From: Winogradskya consettensis
Lineage (GTDB): Bacteria; Actinomycetota; Actinomycetes; Mycobacteriales; Micromonosporaceae
Assembly (NCBI RefSeq): GCF_018332715.1
Contig: NZ_BOQP01000035.1
Coordinates: forward strand, 1 to 64,000
Length of the DNA: 64,000 nt
Reading direction: 5' to 3'
The notes under the pieces were generated by a model. That model worked only from the letters and a program-made list of their open reading frames with translations, had not been told where the DNA came from and made no database searches. The position numbers and the translations under genes are program-made. Of the stretch, positions 1-9,100 are shown piece by piece; the stretch's first letter is position 1; the number at the start of each line of letters is the position of its first letter.

Positions 1-1
1 C

Positions 2-94
2 ATGACCGATTGCACCGAGCTTCGCCGCCCGGAAGTGGCGGACGGCCGTGACGGCGAGGGCCATGAGGGCATGCCGGAAGAGGGCACAGCATGA
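2..94 (+). CDS. 3' end of an unidentified upstream gene (partial)
   Basis: A reading frame enters from the left edge and ends at TGA 92-94, sharing ATGA with the start of the next gene. That four-base overlap suggests translational coupling and a real gene. Only about 30 hydrophilic, acidic residues are visible and they carry no recognisable motif. In many actinobacteria a transglutaminase of the following kind is preceded by an alpha-E (DUF403) protein and an ATP-grasp protein. By that context the fragment could be the alpha-E tail, but this is inference only. Confidence 0.4.
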   Translation: MTDCTELRRPEVADGRDGEGHEGMPEEGTA

Positions 95-954
95 CTGTTG
101 ATAGTTGGCGGTTGAGGGTTCAGCACAAGAGTGGGTTCGATTACGCGGGGGCGGTGTCGTCGTCGTACAACGAGGCTCGGATGTGGCCGCGTAACGAGAC
201 GCATCAGGCGGTGCTGGATGCTCGGGTGGAGGTGTGGCCGCCGGCGCGGACGTATCGGTACGAGGACTACTGGGGGACCGTGGTTACGGCGTTCGACGTG
301 CATGCGAGGCATGAGGCGCTGACCGTGACGGCTACCTCGACGGTGGAGACGTTGCCGCCCGGGGATCTGATCGAGCCCGGTGAAGGTGCCTCGTGGGCGG
401 ATCTCGCGCGGCCCGAGAGCGTGGATCGGTGGTATGAGCTGCTGCTGAGCTCACCGCGTACGGTGATGAACGAGGAACTGAGCTCGATCGCCGCGGACAT
501 CCGTGCCGCCCATGCCACCCCGCACGCCGCAGCGCTCGCGGTCTGTGAATTCGTCCGCGGCGAGGTGACCTATCAGCCTGGCTCGACCGGGGTGCAGAGC
601 GACGCCGTGCACGCGTGGAAGCAGCGCAAGGGCGTCTGTCAGGACATCAGCCATCTGACCGTCGGGCTGCTGCGCGAGATGGGGCTGCCCGCGCGCTACG
701 TCTCGGGCTATCTGCATCCGTCGTCGGCCGCGGCCATCGGGGACAGCATCGTCGGGCAGAGCCATGCCTGGGTGCAGTGGTGGGTGGGGCGTTGGACGGC
801 GTTCGACCCGACGAACGGCATCCCGGTGGGGGAGCGGCACGTCGTGGTCGGCCGCGGCCGCGAGTACGGCGACGTGCCGCCGTTGAAGGGCGTCTACGCG
901 GGTCCCGGCAGCACCGGGCAGGACGTGGAAGTCACCATCACCCGGCTGCGCTGA
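91..954 (+). CDS. Bacterial transglutaminase-like cysteine protease
   Basis: A 287-residue protein with an N-terminal beta-rich region typical of bacterial transglutaminase-like proteins (residues about 5-90) and a transglutaminase core. The probable catalytic triad is visible: Cys183 in GVCQDISH, His225 in GQSHAWVQWW and Asp239 in AFDPTNG. Spacing and motif order match the papain-like transglutaminase superfamily. Members usually act as cytoplasmic peptidases or amide-forming enzymes and occur with alpha-E and ATP-grasp proteins in a presumed peptide-modifying cluster. There is no signal peptide. The start overlaps the upstream stop (ATGA) and the stop overlaps the next start (TGATG), so it sits in a translationally coupled run. 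Substrate is unknown. Confidence 0.85.
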   Translation: MTVDSWRLRVQHKSGFDYAGAVSSSYNEARMWPRNETHQAVLDARVEVWPPARTYRYEDYWGTVVTAFDVHARHEALTVTATSTVETLPPGDLIEPGEGASWADLARPESVDRWYELLLSSPRTVMNEELSSIAADIRAAHATPHAAALAVCEFVRGEVTYQPGSTGVQSDAVHAWKQRKGVCQDISHLTVGLLREMGLPARYVSGYLHPSSAAAIGDSIVGQSHAWVQWWVGRWTAFDPTNGIPVGERHVVVGRGREYGDVPPLKGVYAGPGSTGQDVEVTITRLR

Positions 955-1460
955 TGGCGTACCACCACGGCGATCTGCGGCGGGCGTTGCTGACCGCGGC
1001 GGCCGAGGCGATCGTCGAGTCCGGGCCGGCCGCGCTGAGCCTGCGGGACCTGGCCCGGCGCGCGGGGGTCTCGCACGCCGCGCCGACGCACCACTTCGGC
1101 GACAAGAAAGGCCTGCTCACCGTCCTGGCGACCGAGGGCTTCGAGGAGTTGTCGGCCGCGCTCAACGCCTCGTGGGAGCGCGACGGCAGCCTCCTGGAGT
1201 TGGGCGTCAGCTATGTCCACTTCGCGGTCACCCACCGGGCGCATTTCGAGGTGATGTTCCGCCCGGACCTCTTCCACGACGAGGATGCCGGCCTGGTCGC
1301 AGCGCGCGGCGAGGCGCGGGGTGCGCTCAAGGAAGGCGGGCTGAGCGGGTGGTCCATCGCGCACGGCTTCGCCACGCTCTGGAACAGTGGCGCTCTTTCC
1401 CACCTCACGGGTACGCCCGAAGCGGCCGCCCGTGAGGTGCTCTGTCAGCTGTCGCCCTGA
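954..1460 (+). CDS. TetR/AcrR family transcriptional regulator
   Basis: A 168-residue regulator. The N-terminal helix-turn-helix is clear (residues about 5-50: LRRALLTAAAEAIVESG, then LSLRDLARRAGVSHAAPTHHF and the GDKKGLL segment). The C-terminal half resembles the ligand-binding domain of TetR members that have a conserved tryptophan/phenylalanine-rich helix. The ATG shares one base with the preceding stop, so it is probably co-translated with the transglutaminase. This start was preferred because the HTH begins directly after it; a longer frame reading upstream overlaps the transglutaminase and is a shadow. Effector and targets are unknown. The carboxylase gene that follows converges on it with an 18-base gap. 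Confidence 0.85.
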   Translation: MAYHHGDLRRALLTAAAEAIVESGPAALSLRDLARRAGVSHAAPTHHFGDKKGLLTVLATEGFEELSAALNASWERDGSLLELGVSYVHFAVTHRAHFEVMFRPDLFHDEDAGLVAARGEARGALKEGGLSGWSIAHGFATLWNSGALSHLTGTPEAAAREVLCQLSP

Positions 1461-1478
1461 TCTCAGTGCCGTCCCGGG

Positions 1479-3221
1479 TCAGCCGCCGGCCTGATCGATC
1501 GTGCACACGGTCGTCCCGGCGGTGATCGTCGCGCCGACCTCGACGGACAGTCCGTTGACGGTGCCCGCGCGGTGCGCCTGCAACGGCTGCTCCATCTTCA
1601 TCGCCTCGACCACGACGATGACGTCACCCTCGGCCACGGTGTCGCCATTGGCCGCCGCGACCTTGACGATCGTGCCCTGCATCGGAGCGGTCAGCGCTGC
1701 CGCACCTCCGGGGGCTTTGGTCTGGGCGACGGCTCGGGCGCGGCGGGGAGCGGGGGCTGCTTTGGGCGTACCCCTCGTGGGAAGCCGCACCTCCAAGCGC
1801 TTGCCGCCCACCTCGACCACAATGGTCTCCCGGGCTTCCGGCTCGACCGGGGCGGAAGCGCCGGTGAAAGCAGGGACCCCGCCCGCCCACTCCGTCTCGA
1901 TCCATCGGGTGTGGACGGTGAACGGCTCGGCCGTGAATGCGGGATCGCGCACGACCAGCCGGTGGAACGGCAGCACCGTGGCGATGCCCTCGATCACCGT
2001 CTCGTCGAGCACCCGCCGGGCCCGTTCGAGCGCCTCCTGCCGGGTGGCACCCGTGACGATGATCTTCGCGAGCATGGAGTCGAAGTTGCCGCCGATCACG
2101 CTGCCCGCCTCGACCCCCGCGTCCACCCGGACGCCCGGCCCGTGGGGCCAGGTCAGCGTGGTCACCGTGCCCGGCGCGGGCAGGAAGTTGCGACCGGCGT
2201 CCTCGCCGTTGATGCGGAACTCGATGGCGTGCCCACGTGGCGTCGGGTCCTCGGTCAACCGGAGCACCTCGCCGTCCGCGATCCGGAACTGCTCGCGCAC
2301 CAGATCGAGCCCGGTGGTCTCCTCGCTGACCGGGTGCTCGACCTGCAGCCGGGTGTTGACCTCCAGGAACGAGATCGTGCCTTCCTGCCCGACGAGATAC
2401 TCGACCGTCCCCGCGCCGTGGTAGCCCGCCTCGCGGCAGATGGCTTTCGCGCTGCGGTGGATCTCGGCGCGCTGTGCGTCGGTGAGGAACGGTGCGGGCG
2501 CCTCCTCGACGAGCTTCTGGTGCCGGCGCTGCAGGGAGCAGTCCCGCGTGCCGACCACGATGACGTTGCCGTGCGTGTCGGCCAGGACCTGCGCCTCGAC
2601 GTGCCGCGGCCGGTCCAGGTAACGCTCCACGAAGCACTCGCCGCGCCCGAACGCCGCAACCGCCTCCCGGGTCGCCGACTCGAACAGCGCCGGGATCTCC
2701 TCGAACTCGCGTGCCACCTTCAGCCCGCGACCGCCGCCACCGAACGCCGCCTTGATCGCCACCGGCAGCCCGTGCTCCCGGGCGAACGCGATGATCTCCT
2801 CCGCGTCGCCCACCGGCTCGGCCGTACCGGGCACGAGCGGTGCACCGGCCCGCTGCGCGATGTGCCGCGCGGTGACCTTGTCACCCAGGTCACGGATCGC
2901 CGTCGGTGAAGGACCGATCCAGATCAGGCCCGCATCGAGTACGGCCTGAGCGAACTCGGCGTTCTCGCTGAGGAACCCGTAACCGGGGTGAACCGCGTCA
3001 GCCCCGCTCCGAGCGGCGACTTCCAGCAGTTTGTCGATCCGCAGATAGGTGTCGGCAGCGGTCTCCCCGTCGAGCGCATACGCCTCGTCGGCGAGGCGGG
3101 CGTGCGGGGCGTCCCGGTCGCTGTCGGCGTAGACGGCGACACTGGCCAGGCCGGCATCGGCACACGCCCGGAGGACACGGACGGCGATCTCGCCGCGGTT
3201 GGCGATCAATACCTTGAGCAC
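1479..3221 (-). CDS. accA: Acyl-CoA carboxylase alpha subunit (biotin carboxylase plus BCCP)
   Basis: A 580-residue biotin-dependent carboxylase alpha chain. The biotin carboxylase N-domain starts at the first residues (LKVLIANRGEIAVRV), followed by the ATP-grasp domain with the glycine-rich loop FGGGGRGLKV and the active-site segment EVNTRLQVEHPVSE. The C-terminal biotinyl domain carries the biotin-lysine motif EAMKME. It carboxylates biotin for transfer to acetyl- or propionyl-CoA, feeding fatty acid and possibly mycolate-type synthesis. I use the GTG at 3221 because the conserved N-domain begins there; an open extension to 3266 has no homology. The partner beta subunit (15101-16666), epsilon subunit (10235-10420) and biotin ligase (20625-21491) are all in this window. 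Confidence 0.93.
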   Translation of the reverse strand: MLKVLIANRGEIAVRVLRACADAGLASVAVYADSDRDAPHARLADEAYALDGETAADTYLRIDKLLEVAARSGADAVHPGYGFLSENAEFAQAVLDAGLIWIGPSPTAIRDLGDKVTARHIAQRAGAPLVPGTAEPVGDAEEIIAFAREHGLPVAIKAAFGGGGRGLKVAREFEEIPALFESATREAVAAFGRGECFVERYLDRPRHVEAQVLADTHGNVIVVGTRDCSLQRRHQKLVEEAPAPFLTDAQRAEIHRSAKAICREAGYHGAGTVEYLVGQEGTISFLEVNTRLQVEHPVSEETTGLDLVREQFRIADGEVLRLTEDPTPRGHAIEFRINGEDAGRNFLPAPGTVTTLTWPHGPGVRVDAGVEAGSVIGGNFDSMLAKIIVTGATRQEALERARRVLDETVIEGIATVLPFHRLVVRDPAFTAEPFTVHTRWIETEWAGGVPAFTGASAPVEPEARETIVVEVGGKRLEVRLPTRGTPKAAPAPRRARAVAQTKAPGGAAALTAPMQGTIVKVAAANGDTVAEGDVIVVVEAMKMEQPLQAHRAGTVNGLSVEVGATITAGTTVCTIDQAGG

Positions 3222-3259
3222 GGACCTGAGCCTATCCTCAGGCGCCCCACTTCGCGCGG

Positions 3260-3271
3260 TAGTCAAACTTG
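3260..3271. promoter_or_regulatory. Candidate PadR operator upstream of padR
   Basis: TAGTCAAACTTG, 19 bases before the padR ATG, is the exact reverse complement of CAAGTTTGACTA at 3830-3841 just ahead of the ABC exporter. A -10-like TATTAC follows at 3274-3279. Two 12-base matches flanking the regulator gene suggest autoregulation plus control of the exporter. Binding by PadR is inferred. Confidence 0.55.
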
Positions 3272-3289
3272 CCTATTACGCTGACCCGT

Positions 3290-3838
3290 ATGTCCGCTAC
3301 CCGCATGATGATTCTCGGTGTCGTCCAGTGGATGCAGCCCGTGCACGGTTACGACGTGCGCCGCGAGCTGCTGAGCTGGAGCGCCGACAAATGGGCGAAC
3401 GTCCAGCCCGGATCGATCTACCACGCGCTGCGCAAGCTGGCGGAGGAGGAGTTGCTCCGCGAGGTGAAGACCGAGCAGGTGGGGGCGCGGCCGGCGCGGA
3501 CGACGTACGAGATCACCGACAAGGGTGTCGCCGAGTTCGACTCCCTGCTGCGTGGCACATGGTGGAACATCTCCGCCGCGCCCGACCCGTTCCTGGCCGG
3601 TTTCTCGTTCCTTCCCGCGCTGCCGCGCGAGGAAGCCGTCGCGGCTCTGCGTAACCGGGCGATCCAGCTGGAGGCCGGCAATCAGCAGCTGCGGGCAGCC
3701 ATCGACGCCGACTGGGCCAAGAACAAGCCGATCCATGTCACGTGGATGTGGGAGCTGGCCATGGAGCGCGCCGCTGCGGAGGTCGCCTGGTGCAGAAGGA
3801 TCGCCGGGCACCTCGAGTCCTCTGTTAATCAAGTTTGA
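3290..3838 (+). CDS. PadR family transcriptional regulator of the adjacent ABC exporter
   Basis: A 182-residue PadR protein. The winged helix occupies residues about 5-85 (ILGVVQWMQPVHGYDVRREL, GSIYHALRKLAEEELL, YEITDKGVAEFDSLL); the C-terminal part is a helical dimerisation region (residues 100-175). The ATG at 3290 is used because the wing domain begins there; an open frame upstream (3269) overlaps the promoter. PadR repressors commonly control drug exporters encoded next door. Here a DrrAB-type exporter starts 33 bases downstream, and matching 12-base boxes lie before both genes. The padR stop codon lies inside the second box, so the operator is partly coding. The ligand is unknown. Confidence 0.85.
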   Translation: MSATRMMILGVVQWMQPVHGYDVRRELLSWSADKWANVQPGSIYHALRKLAEEELLREVKTEQVGARPARTTYEITDKGVAEFDSLLRGTWWNISAAPDPFLAGFSFLPALPREEAVAALRNRAIQLEAGNQQLRAAIDADWAKNKPIHVTWMWELAMERAAAEVAWCRRIAGHLESSVNQV

Positions 3839-3852
3839 CTAGTAAGACTTGA
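3829..3852. promoter_or_regulatory. Palindromic operator/promoter ahead of the ABC exporter
   Basis: TCAAGT (3829-3834) and ACTTGA (3847-3852) form a perfect inverted repeat with a 12-base spacer. Inside it is TTGACT (3835-3840), a -35-like hexamer, and AT-rich AATAATCT follows. The left half contains the same 12 bases found inverted at 3260-3271. The site overlaps the end of padR and lies 20 bases before the exporter GTG, a position suited to repression. Confidence 0.55.
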
Positions 3853-3871
3853 ATAATCTACGCTGCTCCGC

Positions 3872-4801
3872 GTGATCAAAACGCTAGGTTTGCGTAAGTC
3901 GTTCACAACCCGCCACGGCACCGTCGACGCTGTCCGCGGCGTCGACCTCACCGTCGACGAAGGCGAGATCTTCGGCTTCCTCGGCCCCAACGGCGCAGGC
4001 AAGACCACCACCCTGCGCATGCTCGCCACCCTGATGAAACCCGACGGCGGCGAGGCGACCATCGCGGGCGTCGACCTGCTCGAGGACCCTGGCGAGGTGC
4101 GGCGCCGCATCGGGTACGTCGCGCAGGGTGGCAGCACCCTCGACGACTCCACCGCTCGCGAGGAACTCGTCCTGCAAGCCCGCCTCTACGGCGTCAGCAA
4201 GTCCGAGGCCCGCGCCCGCACCGCACGGATCCTCGACAGCTTCCAGCTCACCGAATACGCCGAGCGCAAGTGCAAGACGTACTCGGGCGGCCAGCGTCGC
4301 CGCGTCGACATCGCGCTCGGCATCATCCACGAGCCCAAGATCGTCTTCCTCGACGAACCGACCACCGGCCTCGACCCGCAGAGCCGCGCCCACATGTGGG
4401 ACGAGGTCCGCCGCCTGCGCGACGAAGGCATGACGATCTTCATCACCACGCACTACCTCGACGAGGCCGACGCCCTCTGCGACCGTATCTCCATCATGGA
4501 CAACGGCGCGATCGTGGCCTCCGGGACGCCTGCCTCGCTCAAGAAAGAAATATCCGGAGATGTCGTACGGGTCGGAGTGGCTCTACCCGCTGCCGCCGCC
4601 GCCGCGCTCTCGGATTTTCCACGCGTCGAGCTTCACGACGACAGTGTGCGTCTCTACGTCGAGGACGGCGCCACAGCCATCCCGCTGGTCATCCGCGCCC
4701 TGGACAGCGCCGGGGTCGCACTCGGCACGATCGAACTGCACCGCCCCAGCCTCGACGACGTCTTCCTGACCAAGACCGGCCGATCCCTGCGGGAGAACTG
4801 A
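3872..4801 (+). CDS. ABC transporter ATP-binding protein, DrrA-type drug exporter
   Basis: A 309-residue ATPase of the daunorubicin-resistance (DrrA) group. Visible motifs are Walker A GPNGAGKTTT (residues about 37-46), the signature YSGGQRRRVDIA, Walker B KIVFLDEPTTGLD and the switch histidine in FITTHYLDEAD. The C-terminal 80 residues form the DrrA-type extension ending in PSLDDVFLTKTGRSLREN. It powers the membrane subunit encoded next; its stop and that gene's ATG share one base. The start is a GTG, 20 bases after the PadR box. Substrate is probably a drug or lipid-like compound, inferred from family only. Confidence 0.92.
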   Translation: MIKTLGLRKSFTTRHGTVDAVRGVDLTVDEGEIFGFLGPNGAGKTTTLRMLATLMKPDGGEATIAGVDLLEDPGEVRRRIGYVAQGGSTLDDSTAREELVLQARLYGVSKSEARARTARILDSFQLTEYAERKCKTYSGGQRRRVDIALGIIHEPKIVFLDEPTTGLDPQSRAHMWDEVRRLRDEGMTIFITTHYLDEADALCDRISIMDNGAIVASGTPASLKKEISGDVVRVGVALPAAAAAALSDFPRVELHDDSVRLYVEDGATAIPLVIRALDSAGVALGTIELHRPSLDDVFLTKTGRSLREN

Positions 4802-5550
4802 TGCTCCGCGACACCTGGTTGATCTTCCAGCACCAGTTCAAGGCCCTGCTCCGCAACCCGGTCTGGATCCTCGTCGGCGTCTTCCAGCCGGTGATGTACC
4901 TGCTGCTCTTCGCCCCACTGCTGAAACCCGCGCTGGGAGTGCGGACCAACGCCGAGGCGTACGAGATCTTCGTCCCGGGCCTGCTCGTTCTCCTGGCGAT
5001 CTTCGGCGGCCTCTTCCAGGGCTTCGGCCTGATCGCCGAACTCCGCGCCGGCGTCATCGAACGATCCCGCGTCACCCCCGTCAGCCGGCTCGCCCTGCTG
5101 CTCGGCCGCTCCCTGCGCGACACGGTGTCCCTGCTCGCCCAGGCAGTGATCATCACACTGCTCGCGCTCGCCTTCGACCTGCGGGTCTTCATCGGCAACC
5201 TGCTGCTGGCTTACCTGATGCTCGCCCTGATCTCGCTGATGACCTCAGCGGTCTCCTACGGGGTCGCACTCGCCGTGAAGAGCGAGGACGCACTCGCCCC
5301 GCTGATGAACACGGTCGCCCAGCCGGTCCTGCTGCTGTCGGGCATCCTGCTGCCGCTCACCTACGCCCCGGGCTGGCTGCAGGGCATTGCCGACTGGAAC
5401 CCGTTCTCCTGGGCGGTCAACGGGGTGCGCGCGCTGTTCCGAGGGGATCTGGGCGCGCCGGCGGTCTGGCAGGGGCTGGCGATCATGGCGGTCCTGGCCG
5501 CGCTCGCGGTCGCCTGGGCCGCCCGGCTGTTCGCCCGCAGCATCCGCTGA
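4801..5550 (+). CDS. ABC-2 type permease, DrrB-like
   Basis: A 249-residue integral membrane protein with about six transmembrane helices, the ABC-2 membrane family. Landmarks are an N-terminal amphipathic segment (LRDTWLIFQHQFKALLRNP), a long external loop after helix 1 with EIFVPGLLVLL, the cytosolic coupling segment ERSRVTPVSRLALLLGRSLRD, and near the C-terminus WNPFSWAVNGVRALFRGD, which is typical of DrrB permeases. It pairs with the ATPase just upstream and is translationally coupled to it (overlapping TGATG). Together with PadR it forms a regulator/exporter operon. The tandem repeat array begins right after the stop. Confidence 0.9.
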   Translation: MLRDTWLIFQHQFKALLRNPVWILVGVFQPVMYLLLFAPLLKPALGVRTNAEAYEIFVPGLLVLLAIFGGLFQGFGLIAELRAGVIERSRVTPVSRLALLLGRSLRDTVSLLAQAVIITLLALAFDLRVFIGNLLLAYLMLALISLMTSAVSYGVALAVKSEDALAPLMNTVAQPVLLLSGILLPLTYAPGWLQGIADWNPFSWAVNGVRALFRGDLGAPAVWQGLAIMAVLAALAVAWAARLFARSIR

Positions 5551-5580
5551 CCCTGCGTGCGTGCGGGCGTGTGACCCTGC

Positions 5581-5831
5581 GTGCGGGCGTGCGGGCCGGG
5601 CCGGGCCGGGCTTGGACCGGGCTGGGCTTGGGCCGGGCCGGGCTGGGCTGAGTCGGGCCGGGCCGGGCTGGGCTGAGTCGGGCTGGGCTGAGTCGGGCTG
5701 GGCTGAGTCGGGCTGGGCTGAGTCGGGCTGGGCTGAGTCGGGCCGGGCCGGGCCGGACGGGCTGGGCTGAGTCGGGCCGGGCCGGACGGGCTGGGCTGAG
5801 TCGGGCCGGGCCGGACGGGCTGGGCTGAGTC
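5581..5831 (+). repeat. G-rich tandem repeat array downstream of the exporter
   Basis: An intergenic stretch built from GGGCC/GGGCT blocks. Five perfect 15-base units GGGCTGGGCTGAGTC run from 5665 to 5739. They are followed by three 29-base units (5745-5773, 5774-5802, 5803-5831), each made of GGGCC blocks, GGAC and the same 15-mer. The G-runs of three, spaced by 2-7 bases on the plus strand, fit the G-quadruplex pattern. An open frame crosses the array on the minus strand, but its product would be pure repeat, so I do not call a gene. Confidence 0.85.
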
Positions 5832-5834
5832 GGG

Positions 5835-6038
5835 TCAGGCGCGGCGGCGGGCCGGTTGGGGTTGCGGGGTGGCTCGGCGCTGGGTGATGAGGACCGCGGC
5901 GGCCGCGAGCAGGCCCGCTCCGGCCAGCGTGAGCAGGAAAAGGACGGGACCGGCGGCGGCCGCGAGCAGAGCCACGTCGGCGATTGCGACGAGCATCCAA
6001 AGGGCGAGCGCGGGTTTGGTTCCGTGTCGGCGAAACAT
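5835..6038 (-). CDS. Small membrane protein, two predicted helices
   Basis: A 67-residue protein: a short basic N-terminus (MFRRHGTKPAL), two hydrophobic segments (about residues 10-28 and 33-52, rich in Ala/Leu/Val) and a basic tail ending RRRA. The start is supported by a strong ribosome binding site, GGAGGTG, eight bases ahead of the ATG. It lies downstream of the large kinase gene on the same strand, separated by a 14-base-pair hairpin. No domain is recognised. It abuts the G-rich repeat array, its stop lying four bases from the last unit. Function unknown; likely a real gene because of its ribosome binding site and hydrophobic pattern. Confidence 0.55.
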   Translation of the reverse strand: MFRRHGTKPALALWMLVAIADVALLAAAAGPVLFLLTLAGAGLLAAAAVLITQRRATPQPQPARRRA

Positions 6039-6056
6039 TCGTGCACCTCCATCCGT

Positions 6057-6089
6057 GGTGAGCGATGAACTACCCGTTCATCGCTCACC
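6057..6089. terminator. Perfect 14-bp hairpin after the kinase gene
   Basis: GGTGAGCGATGAAC (6057-6070) pairs perfectly with 6076-6089 across a five-base loop. It lies 12 bases past the kinase stop and 18 bases before the small membrane gene start (minus strand). There is no T-run, as is common for actinobacterial terminators. It could end kinase transcription or act as a processing or attenuation site between the two genes. Confidence 0.6.
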
Positions 6090-6101
6090 TCATGCATGGG
6101 G

Positions 6102-9100
6102 TCACGACTGCGGCTTGAATCCCTTGTAGATGTTCTGCAGATCCGCCTGCGAGGCGGCCCAGTCGCCGGGCGTGACGTACCAGTTGATGCTGTACGCCTT
6201 CTTCGGGCTGGTCAGGAAGTTCCGCTTCACGGCATGCTGCTTGTTACCGCTGGACGTCGTGTAGAAGAACTCCCAGTCCGCGGCCTTCTGGAAGTAGTCG
6301 ACCGACTGCAGCTTCACCCGCGAATAATTCTTGTACGTCCCGTTCGACCGCGACGCCTCCTGCTGCTGCCAGTCCGCGAGCGGATCGGGCTTCGGCTGAT
6401 CGGTCTGCGCGATGATCAGCAGCCGGTTGTCGCCCCGGAAGTAGATCTCGTCCCCCCGAACCTCAGCCGACCAGTCGCTGGGCAACGGCACAGTGAACCC
6501 GGTACCGGAGTTCCCGTAGGTCTTCCATCCCGCCGGCAGCGTGAACGTCCCACTGCTGCTGGCCGGCGCCGACGTCGGCGCCTTACTGGTAGGAGTGGTC
6601 CCAGGCGCGGCAACCGGAGCACTGGTAGCCGCCGAAGTGGGCGCCGCCCCACCAGGAGCCGAAGCCCCACCGGACTTCTGCGGCGACACAGCCGCAGCGG
6701 TCGGCACAGGTGCGACCCCGCCACCACCCGCGGCCTTCTCATCGTCGTCACCCCCGAAAGCCTTCGGGATCACCAAAATGAGAAGCAGCACCACAACAGC
6801 AAGGATCCCCACCCCGATAACCGTCTGCTGCCGAGTGAACGTAATACCGAAAACCGTCACCCCCCGCCGCCCAGCCGAAGGCTCCCGCAACATCATCGGC
6901 TGCCACGCCGGCCGGCTCGGCATCCCCGGCGCCCCCGACACGGGAGCTCCCGACACAGGCGCCCCAGAAACCGGCGCAGTCCGACGCGGCGGCTTACTAC
7001 CTTCCACCGAGTCATCTGACGCCCGACTCGCCTGGCTAGGAAGGTTGCTCGGCTGAGGAAGCACCCTCGTCCGATTCCCCCCGAACTCATCCACCGGCTT
7101 GACCACGGTCGGTTCCCCCGCCGCGTCCCGCCGGTCAGCAGCACTCGCACTCCCAGCAGCACTCGCCCCGGCCACCGCACTCGCCCCGGACGAAGCGCCG
7201 AACCCGATCCCTGCCCCGCCCTTGCCCGCCGAATCCCCCTGGCTCGCCGCGCCAGCCTTGCTAGCCGAGTCGCTCTGGCTCGCCGCGCCGGCCTTGCTAG
7301 TCGAGTCGCTCTGGCTCGCCGCGCCGGCCTTGCTAGCCGAGTCGCTCTGGCTCGCCGCGCCGGCCTTGCTAGCCGGGTTGCCGTCGTTTGCCACGTCGGC
7401 CTTACTAGCCGGGTTGCCGTCGTTCGCCGTGCCGGCCTTGCCTGCGGCCCCGCCTTCGCTAACCGTGCCAGCGTTACTTGCCACGCCGGCCTTGTTGGCT
7501 GCGTCGCTGGCATTACCGGCCTTGCTTGGCGCGCTGGAACTGCTTGCCGTGGTAGCCGCGCTACCCATACCAACCGCGCTGGCTGCATCGGCAGGGCTTG
7601 CCAAGTCGGCTTTGCCCGCAGCACCTGACGCGTCGACCATCGTCGGCTCATCGGTGGTGCGCAGCGGCGCAACCGCAGTCGGCCCGTCCTCGGCGCCCAA
7701 TTCATCCGCGGCTTCGCTACCCGCCTCAGCTACGGCTCGATCACCCGGCTTGCCCGGGGTGCCTGGCAACACCTCGGCGCCCGGCTCCCCTCCGACCCCC
7801 AGCTTGTCCTCAGCGCCGAGCCCGCCCTGAGCACCGCCTTGGCCCTTGGCATCGACCTGGTCCTGAGCGCCGAGCCGGTCCTGAGCACCGCCTCGGTCCT
7901 GAGCACCGTCCTGGTCCTGAGCACCAAGTTCGTCCTTGGCGCCGAGCTGGTCCTGAGCACCTACCTTGTTCTCGGCACCCGGGTCGTTCTGAGTTCCCAG
8001 CCTGTCCTGAGCAGCCAGCTTGTTTTGAGCACCGAGCTCGCCGAGTTTGTCCCTGGCGCTCAGGTCGTTGTCGACGAGGGGTTCTTCGTGGGCAACCCGG
8101 TCGGTCCTGGCGCTCGGGTTGTCTTCGGCGCCTGACCCGTCGGTGGGCTGCTGCTCGGCCCCGCCTTCGCCCGCGGCGTCGGCTTTGTCTGCGATGCCGG
8201 GCTCACTCGCGGCATCGGTTCCGCTGTCGGTTGGCTCAGCTTCGACGTCCGAACCGGCAAGCGTCTTGTCACCCGTGCCGGTGACCGTATCGGGTGTGGC
8301 GTTCGCCGCCTCGCTCGATGTGTCCAGGTCGGCGCTTGTCACCGCAGCGACCGAAGCGGCCTGGCTCCCGCGAACCTTCTTACCGGACGCCTTACCCGCA
8401 CCTGCCCGCACCGCGGTCGCAGCCGGCTCGGAACTCGGGATGTTGCCCGGCGTTTCGGTGTCCCCGGCGGGCTCGGTGGCGGGCGGCGTGGCGGTTTCGG
8501 CGTCCGGGCCGGCGGCGTCCTGCTTGACCGCAGCATTGTCCGGCGCGGCATCCGCCACGAGAACGCTCTCAGCGTCGTCGGGAGTTGCCTGCGGACCAGC
8601 CTTGAGAACCGTGTCCGCATCGGGGACAGCATCCGGGGCTGACGGCGTACCCGTGGATGGGATCGGGGTGATTGCTGTGGGGGTGCTCTCGGGAGTTAGC
8701 GCTGGAGCGGAGGCCGCTGCCTGGGGTGCCTTCGGCTGCTGGGGCGGCGCAGGCTGCTGGGGTGGCGTCGGCTGTTTGCGGGCGGCTGCCACCTCGGCGG
8801 CTGTGAACGAGCCCAGGGCCGGGCCGGCGCCGCGCATGGTGGCGTCGAGGCCGGATTCGGGGGGCGTTCGCTTGGCTTTGGGCGTACCTGTGTGGTCGAC
8901 CGCTGGTGAATCCAGGCGGGTCGCGTCCAACGGGGTTTTGGGGTTGTCGATGCGGGTTTCGGCCGGACGCGGCGCGCGACCGACGCTGGCCTTGCCCGGC
9001 GCGAAGATCGGGCGGCCCTGCTGGTTCTCGGCGGCCGGTGGCGTCGCCGCAGCACGTCCCTGCGGAGCCGACGCCGAACCACGACTCGGCGGAGTTGCCA

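Noticed and set aside
5245..6000. Minus-strand open frame through the G-rich repeat array
   Set aside because: Product is repeated Pro/Ala/Arg/Ser caused by the DNA repeats; it has no ribosome binding site and overlaps the permease and small membrane genes.
7225..7368. Possible CRISPR array
   Set aside because: The 36-base units are contiguous, lack spacers and are in frame within the kinase gene.
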